Shown here one piece after another: positions 28,462-36,697 of a DNA stretch of 64,000 nucleotides. The position numbers and the translations under genes are program-made. Below the pieces are notes generated by a model. It did no database searches. It saw only the letters and a program-made list of their open reading frames with translations, and was not told where the DNA came from. This stretch comes from Gammaproteobacteria bacterium. Lineage in GTDB: Bacteria; Pseudomonadota; Gammaproteobacteria; Xanthomonadales; SZUA-36. Within the stretch, counting starts at the first letter, position 1. Each line of letters begins with the position of its first letter. The DNA lies in the NCBI GenBank assembly GCA_021772935.1, contig JAJFLA010000056.1, positions 140,976-204,975 on the forward strand, written 5' to 3'.

Positions 28462-29391
28462 GTGCAGACAGACTCATCATCGGTCTTTATTACAGGGGCA
28501 ACTGGCTTCATTGGTCAGCGATTGGTGTCCTGTCTTCTCGAGCAGGGTCATGCCGTTCGAGCAATGGTTCGTCCTGAAAAAAAAAGTAGTAGCCAGATCC
28601 CATTAGCCTGTGAGCAGATTCCGGTTGGCCTGACGGATGTAGACAAGCTGACCGGTATCGTTGCTGAATCCAAAGCGGTCATTTATTGCGCGGGTAGTGT
28701 CAGGGGCCGTAACCTGACAGATTTTTCTGTCGCTAACATCCAGGGTATACAGGCGTTGATTGATGCGTCTGAGCGTGCCTCAAACGCTCCGCCATTATTG
28801 CTGGTGTCCTCACTGGCGGCAAGCCAGCCACAACTATCCGATTATGCACGAAGCAAAAATGCAGGTGAGCAATTACTACTGGGTAAGCCGTTATTACCGT
28901 GGACGATAATCCGCCCACCCGCTGTTTACGGTCCAGGTGACCAGGATATGTTGCGGGTTTTAAAAATGGTACGCCGGGGCTTGCTCCTACATGCCGGTCC
29001 ACGTGATCAACATGTATCATTGTTACATGTCGATGATCTGGCCAGTGCAGTTGTTGCCTGGTTATTAGCGTCGCAATGTTGTCGTCACAAAACCTATGCC
29101 ATAGATGATGGAACACCGGGTGGATACACTTGGGATGCCATCGGAGAAGCGGTCAGCAAAAAAAAATTACGGGCCTTGAAATTGCCTCGTCTCTCGATGG
29201 ACATTGTAGCAACAGCTAACGTGTTGTTTTCAAAGCTGTTAGGATATGCACCCATGTTTTCGCCAGGTAAAGTCCGGGAGCTCATACAACCGGAGTGGTT
29301 GTGTGACAACAGTAGTTTTACAGATGCAACCGGTTGGAAGCCACAGTTGGATTTAAAGCAGGGTGCGGAGCGGCTATTCAAACCAGATTAA
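28462..29391 (+). CDS. Extended SDR, probable ceramide reductase (CerR-like)
   Basis: A 309-aa extended short-chain dehydrogenase with the N-terminal nucleotide-binding motif VFITGATGFIGQRL, the YARSK catalytic Tyr-Lys pair, and PPAVYGPGD. In the Caulobacter ceramide pathway an SDR of this kind reduces the 3-oxo group of the sphingoid base or oxidised ceramide. The place between the acyl-ACP ligase and the ACP/palmitoyltransferase pair makes that role the best inference; the motifs alone would fit any NAD(P)-dependent sugar epimerase. The GTG start abuts the previous stop with no spacer. Confidence 0.8.
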   Translation: MQTDSSSVFITGATGFIGQRLVSCLLEQGHAVRAMVRPEKKSSSQIPLACEQIPVGLTDVDKLTGIVAESKAVIYCAGSVRGRNLTDFSVANIQGIQALIDASERASNAPPLLLVSSLAASQPQLSDYARSKNAGEQLLLGKPLLPWTIIRPPAVYGPGDQDMLRVLKMVRRGLLLHAGPRDQHVSLLHVDDLASAVVAWLLASQCCRHKTYAIDDGTPGGYTWDAIGEAVSKKKLRALKLPRLSMDIVATANVLFSKLLGYAPMFSPGKVRELIQPEWLCDNSSFTDATGWKPQLDLKQGAERLFKPD

Positions 29392-29493
29392 TAGATAGCT
29401 TGTCTACCTGATAGTTATGCAAATTTAACGCATGATCATCCATCGTGCGCTACAATCCCCAATTTCTACAGCCATAGTCCGGCGGAGATTTAA

Positions 29494-29766
29494 TTGAATA
29501 ATTCGACTGACGTAGTGAGCGAAAAGCTTGCCGAAATACTGACTGAATACCTTAAGACAAACTGGGCGAACTCGCCGTCAAGTAACCGTACCGTTACCGC
29601 TACCACCAACATGGTGACAGAATTGCAACTAGACTCCTTTCAGGTCATGGAGTTTATGCTGGAAGTGGAGGATCATTACGATGTTGCTATTGATCTTGAC
29701 AGCCTGTCAAATATTCAGAGTATCACTGATCTTGCGGGTGTTGTTATCACCGCACACCAGGATTAG
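29494..29766 (+). CDS. Dedicated acyl carrier protein of the sphingolipid cluster
   Basis: A 90-aa carrier protein with the phosphopantetheine site in ELQLDSFQVMEF (Ser 48). The motif is DSF rather than the DSL of housekeeping AcpP. It starts at TTG 29494 with GGAG 7-10 bases upstream; no ATG gives a complete domain. Six bases separate its stop from the palmitoyltransferase start. I infer that it carries the acyl group from the ligase to the palmitoyltransferase. Confidence 0.9.
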   Translation: MNNSTDVVSEKLAEILTEYLKTNWANSPSSNRTVTATTNMVTELQLDSFQVMEFMLEVEDHYDVAIDLDSLSNIQSITDLAGVVITAHQD

Positions 29767-29772
29767 CCAGGT

Positions 29773-30942
29773 ATGTCACTTCTAGATAAGTTTATAGGTG
29801 CCAAACAGCTAAAATCGGGCTTGGAAAACGCTGGTAAGGACCCTACAAATGTAGTGTTTGATTCTATCAACTCAGCTACAGAAGGGGTTGTAGATGGGCG
29901 AGTAACCATACTCGCAGGCACCAACAATTATCTTGGTCTGACATTCAACCCGGATTGTGTTGCCGCAGGTGTTTCGGCGCTGAAATCAGATGGTACTGGC
30001 ACCACGGGTTCACGCATGGCAAATGGCAGTTATGCAACACATGGTGCCCTGGAAGCGGAGTTGGCGGATTTCTTTCAGTGTGATCAGGCCATGGTATTTT
30101 CAACCGGTTATGCCGCTAATCTTGGAGTGTTGTCTGCATTACTGGGGAAAGGTGATGCAGTACTGTTGGACTCTGATGCCCACGCCAGCCTCTACGATGG
30201 TTGTCGAATGAGCGAGGCCGATGTGTTTCGCTTCAAGCACAACGATATGCAGAGCCTGGAAAAACGACTGACACGTTTGGGTGATCGCGCCAGTCGTTGC
30301 CTGATTGTCATTGAAGGCATGTACAGTGTATTGGGAGATTGTGCACCGTTGGCTGAGGTTGTGGCGCTCAAGGAGCGTTTTGGTGCCCATTTGCTGGTCG
30401 ACGAAGCACATTCCCTCGGTGTTTTTGGTCCACGAGGTTGTGGTGTGGCCGAAGAGCAGGGCGTGTTGGACAAAGTTGACTTTATCGTGGGCACTTTCAG
30501 CAAAAGTCTGGGTGCAATGGGTGGGTTCTGTGCCAGCCAACACGATGTGCTGGGGCTGTTCCGCTACGTTTCCAGACCTTTTATGTTTACCGCTTCACCT
30601 AGTCCGTCAGTTATTGCAACAACCCGGGAAGCATTACGGCAATTACGCACCCGGCCTGAATTGAAAGAAACGCTGTGGTCAAATGCAAGACAACTTTATA
30701 CCGGTCTGCAGGATTTGGGTTTTGAGCTTGGACCACAGCTTAGCCCCGTCATTGCTGTTCGTTGTCAGGACAGAGAATCAGCACTTTTCAACTGGAATCA
30801 GCTATTGCAGGCTGGTGTGTATGTCAACATGATGCTGCCGCCGGCGACACCGGGTGGTGCCTGCTTTTTGCGTTGTAGCATCGGTGCGGCGCATACCGCT
30901 GAACAAATCAGCACTATCATCGAAAAGTTTGCAGAATTGTAG
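29773..30942 (+). CDS. spt: Serine palmitoyltransferase-like alpha-oxoamine synthase
   Basis: A 389-aa PLP enzyme of the alpha-oxoamine synthase family, which condenses an amino acid with an acyl thioester. Motifs are TNNYLGLTFNPD, GTGTTGSRMANGSYATH, LDSDAHASLYDG, LLVDEAHSLGVFG and GTFSKSLGAMGGF with the PLP Lys at 244. BioF, KBL and HemA share these motifs. I favour serine palmitoyltransferase because the adjacent genes are a dedicated ACP, an acyl ligase and a ceramide-reductase-like SDR, and no biotin genes are near. The product would be 3-oxosphinganine. It is convergent with the flippase gene, 21 bp away. Confidence 0.85.
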   Translation: MSLLDKFIGAKQLKSGLENAGKDPTNVVFDSINSATEGVVDGRVTILAGTNNYLGLTFNPDCVAAGVSALKSDGTGTTGSRMANGSYATHGALEAELADFFQCDQAMVFSTGYAANLGVLSALLGKGDAVLLDSDAHASLYDGCRMSEADVFRFKHNDMQSLEKRLTRLGDRASRCLIVIEGMYSVLGDCAPLAEVVALKERFGAHLLVDEAHSLGVFGPRGCGVAEEQGVLDKVDFIVGTFSKSLGAMGGFCASQHDVLGLFRYVSRPFMFTASPSPSVIATTREALRQLRTRPELKETLWSNARQLYTGLQDLGFELGPQLSPVIAVRCQDRESALFNWNQLLQAGVYVNMMLPPATPGGACFLRCSIGAAHTAEQISTIIEKFAEL

Positions 30943-30963
30943 CGTGGGCATGAAGTGCCCGTG

Positions 30964-32241
30964 TTATTTATTTCGCACCAGCCGCAGCATTAATAGAAGT
31001 GTCAATAAAGTGCCTGAGCTGGCGGCAACCCCTGGTCCCAGCAAGCCCATAGACGGTATTAGTACATAGAATAAACTCAGGTAAATCAATACGCTCAGCA
31101 GATAGATACGCAGCACCTGAGCTACCTTGCCCATGGCATAGGCGGTAGCGCGCAATGGGGAGCCTGCCAGTTCAAATGTTGCTGCAAGCAGCATCAGGGT
31201 CAGGAGTGGTGCTGCTTCACTGTATTCAGGTCCGATAATACCGAGTATCGGACCGGCTGCGGGAATTGAAAGTAAAACCAATAGTAGTCCGGCGGCCCCC
31301 GCCACTTTAACCGCACGAAAGGCCAACTCATGGAATCCCTCTGCGTTGCTATGTAATATTCGGGCCAGGTCTGGGAACAATACTTCGTTAAGCATCATAG
31401 CCGGTTTACTCAATACACTTGAAAAATCACGCGCCAGTCGGAACATACCGGCGGCGGCCGGCCCCAGCATACTGCCAGCAAGCAGAACAACAAGGTGTTT
31501 TGGCACTAAATCGATGTTGGTCTGCCAGTAAACCACTGCGATAAAGTGGCGAAATTCCTTGCTGGTTTTCCGAGTTTCCTGCCAGTTTCCACCTTGCCAG
31601 ATGTGACTCTTGTGGTGCCGTTTGAATTCTACATGGCCTCGAATCATTAACCAGACGTTATCCAGCACAAAAGCTGCGGCCCAGATGGCAACAAAAACAA
31701 CCATGCCAGCGTCCACTGCCCAGGCAATGGCGACACCTGTGATGCGAATAGCTGGACCAACTATGTAGAAAACACTAAGCGCATCAAAGCGATCATATAA
31801 GCGCAATATGCCATTAGGTGTGTTGCTAGCGGTGCTCAACATGACCAGGCTATACAGACCCGTTAGTGAAATCATCTGTGCATCCCAGTGCAAAAAACCA
31901 CCCGCCACTGTGGCTGCTGCCATACCTACTAAAGTGGCTGCAATCGACGATGCCACATCGATCAGGGTGGTGGTTCGGAACAGCTGTTTCAGCCCTTTAT
32001 TTTCACCATTTTCATGTAGTGGAACGCCAAACCGTACGATGGCCTCGTAGGTTCTGAAGTTCAGAAAACCCCGCACCGCCAGCACGTATGTGTGTAACAG
32101 GATTACAAGACCAAACTCAGTGACGGGCAAGGCATGGGCCATCAGCGCTGTCGCTGCCAGCGTGAAGACCGCGGCGATACCTCGTCCTCGAAGTACAACC
32201 CCAAAATTTTTCAAAACCCGCCCAGAGGTATTTTTTTTCAC
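30964..32241 (-). CDS. MOP/Wzx-type lipid flippase
   Basis: A 425-aa polytopic membrane protein with about 12 hydrophobic stretches, of the polysaccharide-biosynthesis (Wzx/MATE-like) flippase superfamily. It closes a probable minus-strand operon lptF-lptG-CDP-alcohol transferase-Tam41-like-flippase. I place the start at GTG 32241, which overlaps the upstream stop (TAGTG), indicating coupling; TTG 32274 is the in-frame alternative. It could move a lipid-linked sugar, or a glycosylated or phospho-ceramide, across the inner membrane; the cluster suggests a sphingolipid but no motif proves it. Confidence 0.8.
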   Translation of the reverse strand: MKKNTSGRVLKNFGVVLRGRGIAAVFTLAATALMAHALPVTEFGLVILLHTYVLAVRGFLNFRTYEAIVRFGVPLHENGENKGLKQLFRTTTLIDVASSIAATLVGMAAATVAGGFLHWDAQMISLTGLYSLVMLSTASNTPNGILRLYDRFDALSVFYIVGPAIRITGVAIAWAVDAGMVVFVAIWAAAFVLDNVWLMIRGHVEFKRHHKSHIWQGGNWQETRKTSKEFRHFIAVVYWQTNIDLVPKHLVVLLAGSMLGPAAAGMFRLARDFSSVLSKPAMMLNEVLFPDLARILHSNAEGFHELAFRAVKVAGAAGLLLVLLSIPAAGPILGIIGPEYSEAAPLLTLMLLAATFELAGSPLRATAYAMGKVAQVLRIYLLSVLIYLSLFYVLIPSMGLLGPGVAASSGTLLTLLLMLRLVRNK

Positions 32242-33272
32242 TAGCGAAATGCACCCTGACGATAAAGTTTCCAAATCAAAGGCCAGGCAAAAATCAGGGG
32301 ATGTTTAAGTTGCCGTGTGCTTGGTTCGATATAAATTCCGGAGTGCCGTTCAATTTTCCATAATAGGTATTCCATGGGTTCGTTAAACGTGAACGCCGCC
32401 TTGAACAAACGCAACATTGATAGCAGCTTGCCTTGCACGCGGCGCAGCCACCAGGTCAATGAAGAGGTTTTTCTGGAAAAACCACTGCTCTGGTTGCAGA
32501 ACATACCATCGGCTTCTAACTTCAAAAGCGCTGGGTTTTTCTGGGCAAAAGAGTTCGTGACGCTGTCATAATATGCAGGTTCAAACTCATATATTGACTC
32601 GCCGCGGTTACTGTTTTCCGTACGCAGTTCACATTGATAGGTTAACGACAAACCACGTGTCCATAATTCCCTGCTGCTGAATTTGTCTTCCATGGCAGGT
32701 AGGGCACGTCGTAAAAACGTGGCTGAAGCGCTTTTGAATGCGTTTGTTAAAACGGCCTGTACTGTTTCATCGCGTACATACAGGACTTCACAGGGTTGTG
32801 CAAAACGCGCCCAAAAATAGGAATGAAAATCGTGTTGCATTGCGTCGCAAAATCGGCTCAGACTTAATAAGGCATATTTGGCACGCACGGCAAAGCTCTG
32901 ATCGTCTGCAGCTTCTGTCTTATGGTGAATATGGTAAACGTTGGGTGGCAACAGCCTGCACATCCATCCTTGCCAGGCTGAATCAAGTGTTTGGTAATCA
33001 TCCACCAGTACATAAAAGTCCAGCATGGTATCGCGCTTACCACGTAGCCAGGAGCCATAGACCAGTATGGCCTGCATTGTGTCACCATGTTTGCGCCTGA
33101 TTTCCTCAAGTAAAAGCTCAAGACTTACATCTTCCACCGATTCTTGCGGTGGAAATCTACTCTGATGGATATTGGGTGTCACCAGTTTATGCGTTTCATC
33201 ACTGCCTTCCATAAGCGCCCCGGGTCGCACCAAATATTGAATAAGAGTATGCATTTGGTCCCGTTGCCACAT
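32241..33272 (-). CDS. Tam41-like nucleotidyltransferase
   Basis: A 343-aa protein with an N-terminal nucleotidyltransferase-like core (ILVYGSWLRGKRDTMLDFYVLVDD), then VYHIHHKT and AKYALLSLSRFCDAM, FWARFAQPCEVLYVRD and a helical C-terminal half. This order resembles Tam41, the mitochondrial-type CDP-diacylglycerol synthase also known in some bacteria: a GS(x)n(D/E) nucleotide site, a KYG/KYA segment, then LAGRLQKPV-like sequence. It sits beside a CDP-alcohol phosphotransferase, so it may make a CDP-activated lipid, perhaps CDP-ceramide or CDP-diacylglycerol. Similarity is from memory and the lipid is inferred. ATGs at 33272, 33254 and 33212 are all possible; the first overlaps the upstream gene by 74 bases, the last by 14. 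Confidence 0.6.
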   Translation of the reverse strand: MWQRDQMHTLIQYLVRPGALMEGSDETHKLVTPNIHQSRFPPQESVEDVSLELLLEEIRRKHGDTMQAILVYGSWLRGKRDTMLDFYVLVDDYQTLDSAWQGWMCRLLPPNVYHIHHKTEAADDQSFAVRAKYALLSLSRFCDAMQHDFHSYFWARFAQPCEVLYVRDETVQAVLTNAFKSASATFLRRALPAMEDKFSSRELWTRGLSLTYQCELRTENSNRGESIYEFEPAYYDSVTNSFAQKNPALLKLEADGMFCNQSSGFSRKTSSLTWWLRRVQGKLLSMLRLFKAAFTFNEPMEYLLWKIERHSGIYIEPSTRQLKHPLIFAWPLIWKLYRQGAFR

Positions 33273-34419
33273 TGGTTTCGCTTAACCAAGAAATCAGCGG
33301 GCCTCGTGCCAACCTGGCCATTAATGCCTGGAACAGGCGAACAAGCAGTATGACCGTGGTCAAGGCAGACCAGAAGGTAACGGCAACAAATCCCCATTCC
33401 GGCCTGGCAATCAATAAGCTTAAACTCAATAAAATCAAGCAAGGGTTACGTCGTGCTGTGACCAGTCTGAACCACGCGTCAAAAGGGCGCCATGTGAATA
33501 TGCTGCATTTTCCCAAAAACGGGAACACACCTTCAACAACCCGTCCCACAACATAAGCAGTGATGATGATCGTATACATCTGTTCAAGCCCCTGACCCAA
33601 TACAAGCTGGAAATTGATCAACGACATGCCCCAGAAAATATACCAGAATGGAGGGTGAAACAGGTCGATAGCATGATCAAACAGGTGGCCAAATTTGCTT
33701 GATTGAATAGTGACACGAGCCAGCTTGCCATCGACCGTGTCGAGGAAGGTCATGATCCAGCCAGCCAACAGTCCCCAACCATAGTACCCGTTCAAGAACA
33801 GGTAACATGCAGCCAAAACCAGCAGGAGTCCAAAGCTTGTAACCATGTTCGGCGATATGCTCAAATTGGCACATAGGCGCACAAGCTGTTTGGCCGGTTT
33901 TGGCCAGACAAACTTAGTAACCAGATCTGTAATTCCCCGGTAGGCATTGCCGTATAAGCGATTCTCAAGTTCGTGTTTACGTGTGGCATTTACTGGCTCG
34001 AGCAATGGTACGGTAGATCTGCGCAAATTTTCATCAAAAGCTTCCATATCCTTGGTTTGAACGACCTGCAGGTCTTCGGGCAGGTGTTGGCTGTGATCAT
34101 GCATGTGAGTCAGCACTTCATTCAGGTAGTCCATATCAATAAAAGCTGCCGCCACAGTATTACCCGTATACTGCAAAACGGAATTTGGCTGTTCTAACAC
34201 GCCTCTAAGTGTACGTTTTTCAAACAGAAAATAGCCATTGAGCAATAAAACCTGACCTCTGAACGGCGCGTTATCGGCATTTTCCAACCAGTGTATGTGG
34301 CTTAAGTCACCAGCGGATTCCTTGCCTATTTCCTCTAGTTGCCGTTGTAGGCGGCGTGTTGAGCTAAGGCCCCAAAGGCGAACGGGTGAGTGTTCAGAAA
34401 CAAGCGCGTAAATGGTCAT
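33199..34419 (-). CDS. CDP-alcohol phosphotransferase with divergent N-terminal domain
   Basis: A 406-aa enzyme. The C-terminal half has the full CDP-alcohol phosphotransferase signature DG(x2)AR(x8)G(x3)D(x3)D starting at Asp 230, within about six membrane segments. These enzymes join a CDP-activated group to an alcohol, as in phosphatidylglycerol phosphate or phosphatidylinositol phosphate synthesis. The first 170 residues look like a worn nucleotidyltransferase domain (VLLLNGYFLFEKRTL) lacking the GxGxR loop, recalling inositol-phosphate cytidylyltransferase/DIPP synthase fusions. Between the halves lies GNAYRGITD, then NLSISPNMVT. The active cytidylyltransferase may instead be one of the separate genes nearby. 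It follows lptG by 33 bp on the same strand. Confidence 0.85.
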   Translation of the reverse strand: MTIYALVSEHSPVRLWGLSSTRRLQRQLEEIGKESAGDLSHIHWLENADNAPFRGQVLLLNGYFLFEKRTLRGVLEQPNSVLQYTGNTVAAAFIDMDYLNEVLTHMHDHSQHLPEDLQVVQTKDMEAFDENLRRSTVPLLEPVNATRKHELENRLYGNAYRGITDLVTKFVWPKPAKQLVRLCANLSISPNMVTSFGLLLVLAACYLFLNGYYGWGLLAGWIMTFLDTVDGKLARVTIQSSKFGHLFDHAIDLFHPPFWYIFWGMSLINFQLVLGQGLEQMYTIIITAYVVGRVVEGVFPFLGKCSIFTWRPFDAWFRLVTARRNPCLILLSLSLLIARPEWGFVAVTFWSALTTVILLVRLFQALMARLARGPLISWLSETNVATGPNAYSYSIFGATRGAYGRQ

Positions 34420-34452
34420 GTTATATTTCGTCTCGGATTAAACAGTGACTTT

Positions 34453-35526
34453 CTATAATGTTCGTCGGCGAATTGCGAATATGGCTATCGCCAGTAAAAT
34501 GAAAGGTGGGGTCAGGATAACCAGCGATGGGTTCAGACCCAAAATACCCGCCAGGTGACCACTTAACTGTTGCAACAAGTAAAAACCGATGCCAACTAAT
34601 CCACCCGTCATGGCCCGCTGGCTGGCAGATACTGATCGGACTGAGCCCAACAGAAATGGCAAAGACAACAAAGCCATGGCCAGTAAACCGGGTAGCAGGC
34701 TGATCTGCTGCCATAGCACGACTTCATACTGGTGGGTGTCAAGCTCATTTTTGTTCAGGTTTGATATTGTTTCAATCAGGTCATTTGGTGCCAATGCTTC
34801 GAGTGGCAAGATCAGTACTGCAGCTTGTTCAGCCGAAAGCAAAGCATTCCACTGCATGTTATCCCGTTTTGTTTCAGTCACCTGTGCATCCTGAAACCTG
34901 CTTTCCAAGACGTTAATCAACACCCAGTTTTCCCGCCCGGTATAAAACGCACTGGACGCTTGAATCAATTGTGTCAAGCGGCCTTGCTCATCGGTCGAGT
35001 AAATCTCAATACCAGCCAATGTACGGTCAGACTGTACATTGTCAACGCGGATAAAATGCTTGTCATTTCGGGTCCAGAATGCGCGTGATTCGCCTGTACC
35101 TGTTTCGGTGTTTTGCAATGCCTGTCCACGTAACCATGCCGCCTCACGTTCGAACCCAGGGACAACTGTGAACTGTAGAATTGTAATAAATATGCCCAGA
35201 AAAACAGCCAAACCAGCAACTGTTTGTGCGATGCGTTGTTTGGATATACCACTGGTACGTATAGCGATCAGTTCACGATGATTGGCCATTGCGCCCAGCC
35301 CAAATAAACCACCTAAAAGCGTGGTAACCGGTAGCAACTCTACGATTCGTTTGGGTGTGGTCAAAATAACCACTAACATGGCATCAGGCAGGGTAAAGCT
35401 ACCCTTGCCGACATCTTCCAACTCTTCGGCCAACGCCATGAAGCTGAATAACGCTAATAATAACAGCAGCGCCGGGAATATCCCGGCCAGGAATCGCTGC
35501 ATGATATAGCGATCAATCTTGAGCAC
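34453..35526 (-). CDS. lptG: LptG-family permease of an Lpt-type lipid exporter
   Basis: A 357-aa YjgP/YjgQ-family inner-membrane protein: three N-terminal membrane helices (LKIDRYIMQRFLAG start; PVTTLLGGLFGLGAMANHREL with the coupling-helix region), a periplasmic beta-jellyroll (about 130-265) and three C-terminal helices. In LPS export, LptF and LptG with the ATPase LptB extract LPS from the inner membrane. It overlaps the lptF gene by 14 bases. Unlike most Gammaproteobacteria, where lptFG sit by pepA, here they head an operon of sphingolipid head-group genes. They could be the cell's only lptFG or a paralogue dedicated to sphingolipids. Confidence 0.88.
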   Translation of the reverse strand: MLKIDRYIMQRFLAGIFPALLLLLALFSFMALAEELEDVGKGSFTLPDAMLVVILTTPKRIVELLPVTTLLGGLFGLGAMANHRELIAIRTSGISKQRIAQTVAGLAVFLGIFITILQFTVVPGFEREAAWLRGQALQNTETGTGESRAFWTRNDKHFIRVDNVQSDRTLAGIEIYSTDEQGRLTQLIQASSAFYTGRENWVLINVLESRFQDAQVTETKRDNMQWNALLSAEQAAVLILPLEALAPNDLIETISNLNKNELDTHQYEVVLWQQISLLPGLLAMALLSLPFLLGSVRSVSASQRAMTGGLVGIGFYLLQQLSGHLAGILGLNPSLVILTPPFILLAIAIFAIRRRTL

Positions 35527-36598
35527 GTCGGTCCTTCCTCAATTTGAGTGTTGCGGGTATGTACAAGCCCGCAACCACCAGCGAGAGTAGGCCGGGGACC
35601 CACCATATGTAAGCACTACTGCCTTGTTCAACCCAGCTGCGGCTAACATCCAGCAGGAAGAAATAAACAGAATAAATTACCAGTGCCAACAGCATCTTTG
35701 CATAACGCCCCTGCCGGGGACGGCTGCGACTCAGTGGGATGGCTGCCAATGCTAGCAACAAGGCAGAAACAGGTGTTGACAAGCGCCATTGAAATTCTGC
35801 CTGGCCAGTTGGGTCGGAGGACTGCCATAGATTTTTTGTGGTAGCGGATTTGACCTTGTAACCCGGTGGTTTTGGAGTTTCAGCCGGCAACCAAAGTGTG
35901 AATGTGTCGAATTGTGCCGAAAAGTCCGTGCCATCTTGCACTTTTCTCAAGACACGCGCGTCTGTCAACTGTAAGCGGTGAAGCATGGGCTTGAAAAGAT
36001 ATTCAAAAACCCCTTTGGTGGCAGTAATTACCTGCAGATCACGGTCTTTTCTCGTGCGAACAAAAATACCATCCAGATCACTGCCGTTTTCAGCGATTTT
36101 ATCTATAAAAACAGTCCGCCTACTGTCACCAAAAGTATAGAACCTCGCTGCCCGTATCCGCCCTGTTTCGGCGCTGGCCTCAGCGTTTGCCTTGACCTGG
36201 TACGATTGTGCGTAAGCCCAAGGCCGCGCCCAGGTAGACAGCACGGTCACCACCACGGCCAGTACCAGTGCCAGACGCATGAGTGGGCGCAACAGGCGAG
36301 CTTCACTGATGCCACTGGCGCGCATGGCATAGATTTCAGAATCGGTATAGAGACGGCCAAGACCGGTCATAACGGCCAGGAACAAACTGAGTGGCAAAAG
36401 AGTGTCCAGTGAAATGATGGATTTGAGTAAAGTTAGTCGTGCGACTTCACTGGCTTGCAAAAGCCCCGCATCCGCATCCACCAGGAAGCGGCTAAGGCTG
36501 AAGGTAATGAAAATAACCACAAGCGCTATGAAAATACCCAGCAATGGGTGCAGTACTTCTCTGAGTAGGTAATGATCGATAATGTTTTTTGTGGGCAT
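35513..36598 (-). CDS. lptF: LptF-family permease of an Lpt-type lipid exporter
   Basis: A 361-aa partner of the overlapping lptG product with the same layout: three N-terminal helices (IDHYLLREVLHPLLGIF; LPLSLFLAVMTGLGRLYTDSE, then YAMRASGIS), a periplasmic jellyroll and three C-terminal helices (FQWRLSTPVSALLLALAAIPLSRS). It is the first gene of the minus-strand operon. Its start is 99 bp from the divergent LptA-like gene, so one regulatory region could serve the inner-membrane and periplasmic parts of the exporter. Subunit assignment as F rather than G is by gene order and sequence feel. Confidence 0.87.
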   Translation of the reverse strand: MPTKNIIDHYLLREVLHPLLGIFIALVVIFITFSLSRFLVDADAGLLQASEVARLTLLKSIISLDTLLPLSLFLAVMTGLGRLYTDSEIYAMRASGISEARLLRPLMRLALVLAVVVTVLSTWARPWAYAQSYQVKANAEASAETGRIRAARFYTFGDSRRTVFIDKIAENGSDLDGIFVRTRKDRDLQVITATKGVFEYLFKPMLHRLQLTDARVLRKVQDGTDFSAQFDTFTLWLPAETPKPPGYKVKSATTKNLWQSSDPTGQAEFQWRLSTPVSALLLALAAIPLSRSRPRQGRYAKMLLALVIYSVYFFLLDVSRSWVEQGSSAYIWWVPGLLSLVVAGLYIPATLKLRKDRRAQD

Positions 36599-36697
36599 TT
36601 GTGTGGTGATTTGTGTGTGTTAGGGTTTTTCTTTGACATCAAAGTTGCCAGAACTTGCTATGATCAGTTAGCTTGAAGGTCAAATCCAGTAATAAGT

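Noticed and set aside
29773..30942. Naming the alpha-oxoamine synthase bioF
   Set aside because: No biotin genes are near, and the adjoining ACP, acyl ligase and ceramide-reductase-like genes fit serine palmitoyltransferase better; motifs alone do not decide.
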